Positions 1 to 5,069 of a DNA stretch of 35,084 nucleotides are shown one piece after another. Position 1 is the stretch's first letter. Each line of letters opens with the position of its first letter. The notes beneath the pieces were generated by a model, which made no database searches, was not told the origin of the DNA, and saw only the letters and a list, made by a program, of their open reading frames with translations. Source of the DNA: Curtobacterium sp. HSID17257 (GTDB lineage Bacteria > Actinomycetota > Actinomycetes > Actinomycetales > Microbacteriaceae). Location of the stretch: contig NZ_RBLU01000028.1 in NCBI RefSeq assembly GCF_003989515.1, forward strand, positions 1 through 35,084. Reading direction: 5' to 3'. Position numbers and translations under genes: made by a program.

Positions 1-130
1 TTGCGGCGGTCACGCCGAGCCCGCCGAGGAGCAGCGCTGCAGCGGCCGCGGATCCGATCCCCACGCGACGCAGCGTGCGGCGGCGACGGTCCGGAGCGGT
101 GACGGGCTGGTCGTGTCGTTCGTCCTGCAT
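1..130 (-). CDS. Truncated N-terminus of a putative exported or membrane-anchored protein
   Basis: Only the first 43 codons are inside the window; the gene continues past base 1. The start is ATG at 130, with a GGAAGG ribosome binding site 6 nt upstream on the minus strand. The N-terminus has a charged, arginine-rich stretch (about residues 15-23, DRRRRTLRR) followed by a hydrophobic Gly/Ala/Leu segment (about residues 24-43, beginning VGIGSAAAAALLLGG). That is the shape of a signal peptide or an N-terminal membrane anchor. No lipobox cysteine is visible before the sequence ends. It is divergent from the two-component system, 149 nt away, so it may be a target of that regulator, which is an inference. 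The mature function cannot be judged from this fragment. Confidence 0.6.
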   Translation of the reverse strand, partial: MQDERHDQPVTAPDRRRRTLRRVGIGSAAAAALLLGGLGVTAA

Positions 131-200
131 GGTGTGCCTTCCGTGTCGGTGTGACCGGACCGGGGTGGTCCGGCGACGAGGACGACGGTCGAGCTCGAAT

Positions 201-242
201 CTGAAGCAGGACTGAAGCACAGCGGTCCTCCAGCGTCCTCCA
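201..242. promoter_or_regulatory. Direct repeats between the divergent exported-protein gene and the response regulator
   Basis: CTGAAGCA occurs at 201-208 and again at 212-219, start-to-start spacing 11 bp. GTCCTCCA occurs at 225-232 and 235-242, spacing 10 bp. Tandem half-sites about one helical turn apart are typical of OmpR/PhoB-family operators, so this is a candidate binding region for the adjacent regulator. Binding is inferred. Confidence 0.4.
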
Positions 243-266
243 TGCTCCTTGCAGGCAGTGCCCACC

Positions 267-272
267 TACCGT
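267..272 (+). promoter_or_regulatory. Putative leaderless -10 element (TACCGT) of the response regulator gene
   Basis: TACCGT fits the TAnnnT pattern and ends 7 nt before GTG at 280. The same spacing is seen before pdtaR, polA, the DUF885 gene, coaE and uvrB in this window. It argues for GTG 280 rather than GTG 271 as the start, because a transcript beginning near 280 would lack the upstream codon. Confidence 0.4.
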
Positions 273-279
273 GTCCGCC

Positions 280-963
280 GTGAACGCACCCGCTCGTGTC
301 CTGGTGGTCGAGGACGACGACTCCCTCCGCACCGCCGTCGCCGCGACCCTGCGCGCCGAGGGCTTCGTCGTGACCGAGGTGTCCGACGGCCGCTCGATCG
401 CCGAGGACCTCGACCGGGCCGCCCCCGACCTCGTCCTGCTCGACTGGATGCTGCCCGGCCCGAGCGGCATGCTCCTCGCGGCCCGGATCCGCACACGGTC
501 GGACGCCGCCGTCGTGATGATGACCGCGCGGGACGAGCTCGACGACCGACTCCGCGGCTTCGCCGAGGGGGCCGACGACTACGTGGTGAAGCCGTTCGCG
601 ATGGCCGAGCTCGTGGCCAGGGTGACCGCGGTGCTGCGTCGCCGCGGTCGGGTCCCGTCGGTGATCGAGGTCGGCGACCTGGTGCTCGACCCCGAGGGCG
701 CGACCGTCCGACGCGGTGGTGTCCTGCTCGACCTGACCGCCACGGAGTTCCGGCTGCTGCGCTTCCTCGCCGAGAGCCGGGGCCGGACGGTGTCGAAGGG
801 ACAGATCACGACACAGGTGTGGGGCTACGAGGACATCGCGCCGAACCTGGTCGAGGTCCACCTCAGCGCACTCCGCCGCAAGATGGAGGCGCACGGACCC
901 CGGCTCGTGCACACCGTCCGGGGGCTCGGGTACCGGCTCGCCGTGGACAGGGGCGCAGCGTGA
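280..963 (+). CDS. Two-component response regulator, OmpR/PhoB family
   Basis: This is a DNA-binding response regulator of 227 aa. The receiver domain covers about residues 4-116. It has the acidic pocket (VLVVEDDD), the phosphoacceptor aspartate in LLDWMLPGPSG (about residue 55), a conserved threonine in MMTARDE and the lysine in YVVKPFA. The C-terminal winged-helix domain covers about residues 130-225, with the typical LTATEFRLLRFLAESRGRTV and ending VHTVRGLGYRL. An in-frame GTG at 271 would add three residues. I prefer 280 because of the TAnnnT element 7 nt upstream. The partner kinase follows about 40 nt downstream in the same direction. The stimulus and target genes are unknown; the direct repeats just upstream suggest autoregulation or control of the divergent gene. 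Confidence 0.9.
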   Translation: MNAPARVLVVEDDDSLRTAVAATLRAEGFVVTEVSDGRSIAEDLDRAAPDLVLLDWMLPGPSGMLLAARIRTRSDAAVVMMTARDELDDRLRGFAEGADDYVVKPFAMAELVARVTAVLRRRGRVPSVIEVGDLVLDPEGATVRRGGVLLDLTATEFRLLRFLAESRGRTVSKGQITTQVWGYEDIAPNLVEVHLSALRRKMEAHGPRLVHTVRGLGYRLAVDRGAA

Positions 964-1003
964 TGCCGCGGTCGGCGGTCGGCTCCGTACCACGTCGCTG
1001 CGG

Positions 1004-2554
1004 TTGCGGACCGTCGTGGCGGTGCTCGTGCTGCTCGCGGTGCTGCTCGCCGGACTCGTCGTCGCGGTCGAGGCGGTGCTCGGCGCCCGGCTCCACGCCC
1101 AGGTCGAGGACCGACTGCGGGACCGGGCGGCCGCCGCGGCCGCGCTCGTCGGGGTGCTCGACGCGGACGACCTGGCCGACCGGCTCTCGGCTCAGGGACT
1201 CTCGGTGCGGATCGTGCAGCCCGACGGTGCCGCTGTCGAAGCCGGTCCCACTCCGGACCAGCTGCGCTCCGGTCCCCCCGACCCAGGAGGGCTCCCGGGG
1301 CCGGCCGTGCGCAACCGGTTGTCCGCAGGGTCGTCGGCCCCCGGATCGACGTCTGCCGGGTCGACGTCTGCCGGGTCGTCGTCGGCCGGGTCGACCGGGC
1401 CCGGAGCCGCCTCGGCGACGTCCGGTGCGTCCGTCGTGTCGTCCAGCCTGCGCGACGACGACGGCGTCCTCACGCTCCGGTCCGTCCTCGACGACGGCAC
1501 CCGCATCACGCTCACCGCCGGGACACGTGACGTCCAGGAGACCCTCGCGCAGCTCGGGTGGGTCATGGGCGGCGCGTCCGCGGCCTTCCTCGGTGTCGCC
1601 GTCGCGGGCGTCGTCGTGGTCGTCCGTCGGGCGCTGCGCCCGCTCGACGAGGTCACCGCGACGGCGCGCTCGATTGCCGACGGTGATCGCGGTCGGCGCC
1701 TCCGACCCGCCAGGACCGACACCGAGATCGGCCGCGTGGCCGCCGCGTTCGACGGGATGCTCGACGCCGTCGAGGGCGCCGAGGCCCAGGCCGTCGCCGC
1801 CGAGGAGCGCGTGCGCGGGTTCCTGTCCGACGCGGCACACGAACTCCGCACGCCGGTCGCCGGTGTCCGCGCAGCGGCCGACACCCTCGTGCGCAGCGGC
1901 GGTGACGACCCCGCGACGACCGAGGTGCTCGCCGTGCACGTCGTCCGCCAGGCGGACCGCGCGGCACGCCTCGTCGAAGACATGCTCACGATGGCGCGCC
2001 TCGACCGCGGGATCGCCCTCAACCGACGGCCGACCGACCTCGTGCCGTGGCTCCGTGCCGAGGTCGACCGGCTCGGACTCCGGCTGCCGGGCATCGCCCT
2101 GCAGCCCGACGTACCGTCTGGGCCCGTGCGAGCAGACGTCGACCCCGACCGGCTCGCCCAGGTGCTCGGCAACCTCCTCGACAACGCCGCACGGTCCACC
2201 GGCGGGACGGGGACGGTCCGGGTGGTCCTCGGCACGGACGGGGGCGAGGTGGTGCTCGTCGTCGAGGACGACGGACCCGGCATCCCCGTCGAGGACCGGG
2301 AGCGGGTGTTCGACCGGCTCGTCCGGCTCGAGGACTCCCGCGACGTCCGCTCGGGCGGCGCAGGACTCGGCCTGCCGATCGCCCGAGGCATCGCGGTCGC
2401 CCACGGCGGCACCCTGGTCCACGGGGACGACGCCACGCTCGGCGGCGCCCGGTTCGTGCTCCGCCTGCCCCGCACCGGACGGTCCGTCGATGCTGCGCCG
2501 GGAGCACCCCGGGCTGTCGGTCAGGCCCCTGCGTCTGCCACGATGGGCACGTGA
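1004..2554 (+). CDS. Membrane sensor histidine kinase
   Basis: This is the cognate kinase of the preceding response regulator, 516 aa. TM1 is at about residues 3-22. An extracytoplasmic segment of about 160 aa contains a Gly/Ser/Thr/Ala linker with GSTSA repeats (residues 114-131). TM2 is at about 187-207 and a HAMP linker at about 208-262. HisKA follows with phosphoacceptor His279 in SDAAHELRTP. The HATPase_c domain has an N box (GNLLDNAARS, about 389-398), G1 (VEDDGPGIP, about 420) and G2 (GGAGLGLPIA, about 451). TTG 1004 is the first in-frame start; no ATG or GTG lies upstream in frame. However, the preceding in-frame codons read like a normal cytoplasmic N-tail (GGRLRTTSLRLRTVV), so the true start could be a non-canonical codon such as CTG at 998. 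The stop overlaps the MOSC gene start. The signal sensed is not evident. Confidence 0.88.
   Translation: MRTVVAVLVLLAVLLAGLVVAVEAVLGARLHAQVEDRLRDRAAAAAALVGVLDADDLADRLSAQGLSVRIVQPDGAAVEAGPTPDQLRSGPPDPGGLPGPAVRNRLSAGSSAPGSTSAGSTSAGSSSAGSTGPGAASATSGASVVSSSLRDDDGVLTLRSVLDDGTRITLTAGTRDVQETLAQLGWVMGGASAAFLGVAVAGVVVVVRRALRPLDEVTATARSIADGDRGRRLRPARTDTEIGRVAAAFDGMLDAVEGAEAQAVAAEERVRGFLSDAAHELRTPVAGVRAAADTLVRSGGDDPATTEVLAVHVVRQADRAARLVEDMLTMARLDRGIALNRRPTDLVPWLRAEVDRLGLRLPGIALQPDVPSGPVRADVDPDRLAQVLGNLLDNAARSTGGTGTVRVVLGTDGGEVVLVVEDDGPGIPVEDRERVFDRLVRLEDSRDVRSGGAGLGLPIARGIAVAHGGTLVHGDDATLGGARFVLRLPRTGRSVDAAPGAPRAVGQAPASATMGT
1343..1396 (+). repeat. 15-bp tandem repeats coding a GSTSA linker
   Basis: Three 15-bp units (1343-1357, 1358-1372, 1373-1387) and a partial fourth are close to GGGTCGACGTCTGCC. 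They encode repeated GSTSA-type pentapeptides in the extracytoplasmic loop of the kinase. Being in frame and a multiple of three, they can change copy number without breaking the gene. Confidence 0.7.
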
Positions 2555-3108
2555 GCGCTCTTCAGGAGACCGGCCGGGTCGTCGCGGTGAGCCGCGACGC
2601 CGAGCACCGCTTCAGCAAGCCCGTCGTCGAGGAGATCAGCCTCGTCGCCGGGTGGGGTGTCGAGGGCGACGCCCACGCCGGCACGACCGTGCAGCACCGG
2701 TCGCGCGTCGCCCGCGACCCCTCGCAGCCGAACCTGCGCCAGGTGCACCTGCTGCACGCCGAGGTCTTCGACGAGGTCGCGGCGGCCGGGCACACGGTCG
2801 TCCCCGGCGACATGGGGGAGAACGTCACCACGCGCGGCGTCGACCTGCTCGGCCTGCCGACGGGAGCGCTGCTCCACCTCGGTGACGAGGCGTGCGTGCG
2901 CGTGACCGGGCTCCGGAACCCCTGCCAGCAGATCAACGACTTCGACCCCGGCCTGCTCCGCGCGGTCCTCGGTCGGGCCGAGGACGGGACGGTGGAGCGC
3001 AAGGGCGGCGTGATGGGGGTGGTCGTCGCGGGCGGCGTGGTCCGCGCCGGTGACACCGTCCGTGTCGAGCTGCCGGCGGGGGAGCCGCAGCCGCTCGTGC
3101 CGGTGTGA
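2551..3108 (+). CDS. MOSC domain-containing protein
   Basis: This is a 185-aa protein of the MOSC family, the C-terminal domain type of molybdenum cofactor sulfurases, also found in YiiM-type Moco-dependent enzymes. Family features visible are GWGVEGDAHAG near residue 35, a central MGENVTTRG (about residues 90-98) and the conserved cysteine in GLRNPCQQIN. There is no aminotransferase-like domain, so it is a stand-alone MOSC protein that may bind molybdopterin or handle sulfur; its substrate is unknown. GTG 2551 overlaps the kinase stop (GTGA). A longer open frame begins far upstream inside the kinase gene but is not credible as protein. Upstream, CACGAT ends 6 nt before the start and resembles the -10 spacing of other genes here, so an own leaderless promoter is possible. 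Confidence 0.85.
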   Translation: MSALQETGRVVAVSRDAEHRFSKPVVEEISLVAGWGVEGDAHAGTTVQHRSRVARDPSQPNLRQVHLLHAEVFDEVAAAGHTVVPGDMGENVTTRGVDLLGLPTGALLHLGDEACVRVTGLRNPCQQINDFDPGLLRAVLGRAEDGTVERKGGVMGVVVAGGVVRAGDTVRVELPAGEPQPLVPV

Positions 3109-3134
3109 CGACCGGAGGCGGACCCGGGCCCTGC

Positions 3135-3140
3135 TAGCCT
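3135..3140 (+). promoter_or_regulatory. -10 element (TAGCCT) of the tRNA-Leu gene
   Basis: TAGCCT lies 9 nt before the mature tRNA 5' end and fits TAnnnT. It predicts transcription starting a few bases upstream of the tRNA, leaving a very short 5' leader. Confidence 0.5.
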
Positions 3141-3149
3141 GGAGCCCTC

Positions 3150-3230
3150 GCGAGTGTGGTGGAACGGTAGACACGGGGCACTCAAAATGCTCTGCCTCAC
3201 GGCGTGCGGGTTCGAGTCCCGCCACTCGTA
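3150..3230 (+). tRNA. tRNA-Leu (anticodon CAA)
   Basis: A complete class II cloverleaf can be folded by eye. The acceptor stem is GCGAGTG with CACTCGT (one G-U pair) plus discriminator A at 3230. The D region GGTGGAACGGTAGACAC is present. The anticodon stem GGGCA/TGCTC encloses loop CTCAAAA, giving anticodon CAA. A long variable arm has GCC/GGC pairing. The T arm is GCGGG-TTCGAGT-CCCGC (3206-3222). CAA reads UUG leucine codons. CCA is not encoded. A degenerate copy of the 3' half follows immediately downstream. Confidence 0.95.
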
Positions 3231-3238
3231 CAAGGTCG

Positions 3239-3286
3239 CTCACGGCGTGCGGGGCTGCGCGCACCGAGGGTCCCGCCACTCGTACA
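3239..3286 (+). repeat. Degenerate duplication of the tRNA-Leu 3' end
   Basis: Bases 3239-3253 repeat 3196-3210 of the tRNA exactly (15 nt). Bases 3270-3286 repeat 3216-3232 exactly (17 nt, including two bases beyond the tRNA). Between them the T-loop bases TTCGA are replaced by 16 unrelated nt, so it cannot fold as a T arm. It looks like a remnant of a tandem tRNA duplication or of a tRNA-targeted integration and excision event. The insert may form a small GTGCG/CGCAC hairpin that could end tRNA transcription. Confidence 0.75.
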
Positions 3287-3341
3287 GAAGCTCGTTGTCG
3301 ACGCCACTCCACAGCTGACGGAAGCCGCGCACTCCGTCTAG

Positions 3342-3347
3342 TAGGCT
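3342..3347 (+). promoter_or_regulatory. Leaderless -10 element (TAGGCT) of pdtaR
   Basis: TAGGCT ends 7 nt before GTG 3355 and there is no Shine-Dalgarno sequence between them. This predicts that transcription starts at or next to the start codon. Confidence 0.55.
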
Positions 3348-3354
3348 CTCCGTC

Positions 3355-3960
3355 GTGAGTGACACAGAAGCAACCCCAGCAGCACCGCGTCGCGTCGTCG
3401 TCGCCGAGGACGAGTCGCTCATCCGTCTCGACATCGTCGAGATCCTCCGCGACAACGGGTTCGACGTGGTCGGCGAGGCCGGCGACGGTGAGACCGCCGT
3501 CCAGCTCGCGACCGATCTGCGCCCGGACCTCGTCGTCATGGACGTCAAGATGCCGCAGCTCGACGGCATCTCCGCTGCCGAGAAGCTCTCCAAGAACCAC
3601 ATCGCTCCGGTGGTCCTCCTCACGGCGTTCAGCCAGAAGGACCTCGTCGAGCGCGCGACGGAGGCCGGTGCGCTGGCCTACGTCGTGAAGCCCTTCACCC
3701 CGAACGACCTGCTGCCCGCGATCGAGATCGCCCTCTCGCGGCACCAGCAGATCATCACGCTCGAGGCCGAGGTGGCCGACCTCGTCGAGCGCTTCGAGAC
3801 CCGCAAGCTCGTCGACCGTGCCAAGGGCCTGCTCAACGAGAAGATGGGCCTCACCGAGCCCGAGGCGTTCCGTTGGATCCAGAAGGCGTCGATGGACCGC
3901 CGTCTGACCATGCACGACGTCGCGAAGGCGATCATCGAGCAGCTCAGCGCCAAGAAGTAA
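3355..3960 (+). CDS. pdtaR: ANTAR-domain response regulator (PdtaR-like antiterminator)
   Basis: This is a 201-aa regulator with an N-terminal receiver domain (about residues 12-125) and a C-terminal ANTAR RNA-binding domain (about 138-197). The receiver shows the acidic pair in VVAEDESLIRLD, the phosphoacceptor Asp in LVVMDVKMPQLDG and the Lys in AYVVKPFTP. The ANTAR part has the coiled-coil and three-helix pattern, with KLVDRAKGLLNEKMGLTEPE followed by AFRWIQKASMD. Family knowledge: PdtaR (Rv1626) is phosphorylated by the kinase PdtaS and binds hairpins in target mRNAs. No kinase gene is adjacent, which is usual for this pair. In mycobacteria the gene also lies close to polA, rpsA, coaE and uvrB, matching the order here. 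A strong hairpin follows at 3978. Confidence 0.9.
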   Translation: MSDTEATPAAPRRVVVAEDESLIRLDIVEILRDNGFDVVGEAGDGETAVQLATDLRPDLVVMDVKMPQLDGISAAEKLSKNHIAPVVLLTAFSQKDLVERATEAGALAYVVKPFTPNDLLPAIEIALSRHQQIITLEAEVADLVERFETRKLVDRAKGLLNEKMGLTEPEAFRWIQKASMDRRLTMHDVAKAIIEQLSAKK

Positions 3961-3977
3961 CGAGTACCCACTCGCTC

Positions 3978-4022
3978 ACGCGGAGAGCGCCGCCGGACCC
4001 GGTCCGGCGGCGCTCTCCGCGT
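3978..4022 (+). terminator. Strong hairpin terminator after pdtaR
   Basis: This is a 22-bp perfect inverted repeat starting ACGCGGAGAGCGCCG, with only one unpaired base at the nominal centre, so the effective loop is a few bases. It starts 18 nt after the pdtaR stop. There is no T-tract, as is common for actinobacterial intrinsic terminators. Confidence 0.8.
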
Positions 4023-4041
4023 CCCGGCCGCGGCAGGTGCC

Positions 4042-4061
4042 GGACGGGAGGCGCGGGTCGG
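4042..4061. repeat. Half-copy of the interspersed GGGAGGCGCGG palindrome
   Basis: Bases 4042-4055 (GGACGGGAGGCGCG) match the left arm of the full palindromes at 9558 and 26529. The matching right arm is absent; GC-rich unrelated sequence follows. It is a decayed or truncated copy. Confidence 0.6.
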
Positions 4062-4098
4062 CCCCGCCGCCGAGCCGGTGACCTGGCAGGGTGGGGAC

Positions 4099-4569
4099 AT
4101 GGACGACGTGGTGATCCGAGCCTCCCGACCGGCGGACATGCCTGCGGTCGCCGACCTGCGCTGGCGGTGGAGCGTCGACGAGGACGGGCGCGCGCCGACG
4201 GCGACGCGCGAGGAGTACCGCGAGGCGATGACCGCCTTCGCCCGCGAGCACGCCGACTCGCACCGGTGCGTCGTCGCGGAGCGGGGCGGCGTCGTGCTCG
4301 GCATGGCGTGGCTCGCGCTGAACGCCCGTCCGCCGGTGCCGCACCGTCCGCGGGGACGCGTCGCCGCCGAGCTGCAGAGCGTCTACGTGCACCCGGACCT
4401 ACGCGGTGCCGGAGTCGCGAAGCTCCTGGTCGCGGCCCTGCTCGACGTGGCGGACGAGGCTGGCGCGGAGCGCGTGGTGGTGCACTCGAGCGTCGTCGGC
4501 GAGACGCTCTACCGTCGGCTCGGGTTCGGGGACGCCCGCCTGCTGCTGCAGCGACCGCCGGAGGACTGA
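4099..4569 (+). CDS. GNAT family N-acetyltransferase
   Basis: This is a 156-aa single-domain acyl-CoA-dependent acetyltransferase. The N-terminal IRASRPADMPAVADLRWRW is typical of GNAT β1-α1. The acetyl-CoA binding motif A is LQSVYVHPDLRGAGVAKLLV (about residues 93-112), with RGAGVAK as the pyrophosphate loop. The C-terminal LYRRLGFGDA is the usual motif B. The substrate cannot be deduced. I chose ATG 4099 over the in-frame GTG at 4078 because the family-like sequence begins there and CAGGGT, similar to the -10 elements of neighbouring genes, ends 6 nt upstream. It converges on the thioesterase gene, 19 nt away. Confidence 0.82.
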   Translation: MDDVVIRASRPADMPAVADLRWRWSVDEDGRAPTATREEYREAMTAFAREHADSHRCVVAERGGVVLGMAWLALNARPPVPHRPRGRVAAELQSVYVHPDLRGAGVAKLLVAALLDVADEAGAERVVVHSSVVGETLYRRLGFGDARLLLQRPPED

Positions 4570-4588
4570 ACGGTCCCGATCCGGTGGA

Positions 4589-5026
4589 CTAGCGCCGCTC
4601 ACGGATCATGTTCGTGATCCGCACGGTCGAGCACCGTCGGCCCTCGTCGTCGGTCAGGACGATCTCGTGCGTCGTCAGGGTGCCGCCGAGGTGGATCGCC
4701 GTGCAGGTCCCGGTGACGCGGCCGCTCGTGGCGCTCCGCGAGTGCGACGCGCTCAGCTCGATGCCGACGGCGTAGCGCCCGGGGCCGGCGTGGACGTTCG
4801 CGGCCATCGACCCGAGGCTCTCGGCGAGCACGACGTAGGCGCCGCCGTGCAGCAGGCCGACCGGCTGGCGGTTGCCCTCGACGGGGATCGATCCGACGGC
4901 CCGCTCGGCGCTCAGCTCGGTGATCTCCATGCCCATCTTCGTGGCGAGTTCACCCATCCCGCGGTCGGACAGTCGCTCGTCGACGGCTCCGGAGGTGGTC
5001 GGTTCGTGGGTCACGTCGTCGGTCAC
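4589..5026 (-). CDS. PaaI-like hot-dog fold thioesterase
   Basis: This is a 145-aa hot-dog fold acyl-CoA thioesterase. The family signature is PVGLLHGGAYVVLAESLGSM (about residues 54-73), including the HGG and a catalytic-type acidic residue in LAES; the strand VGIELSASHSRSATSG follows. Relatives include phenylacetate-pathway PaaI and the DHNA-CoA thioesterase of menaquinone synthesis, and sequence alone does not separate these. The open frame continues to 5104, but that would overlap the polA start. GTG at 5026, with GGGAG about 10 nt upstream, is a better start. It is divergent from polA and convergent with the acetyltransferase. Confidence 0.82.
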   Translation of the reverse strand: MTDDVTHEPTTSGAVDERLSDRGMGELATKMGMEITELSAERAVGSIPVEGNRQPVGLLHGGAYVVLAESLGSMAANVHAGPGRYAVGIELSASHSRSATSGRVTGTCTAIHLGGTLTTHEIVLTDDEGRRCSTVRITNMIRERR

Positions 5027-5057
5027 GCTGGCGGACTCCCGTGTCGGATGGCGTCGG

Positions 5058-5063
5058 TAGGCT
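5058..5063 (+). promoter_or_regulatory. Leaderless -10 element (TAGGCT) of polA
   Basis: TAGGCT ends 6 nt before GTG 5070 and no ribosome binding site precedes the start. Confidence 0.55.
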
Positions 5064-5069
5064 GTCCGG

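Noticed and set aside
249-2885. An 878-codon plus-strand open frame across the two-component genes
   Set aside because: It is Arg/Pro/Ser-rich, out of frame with the recognisable response regulator and kinase, and crosses three real genes.
3239-3286. A second tRNA gene
   Set aside because: Only the variable-arm part and the 3' acceptor strand are present; there is no T loop, anticodon arm or 5' half.
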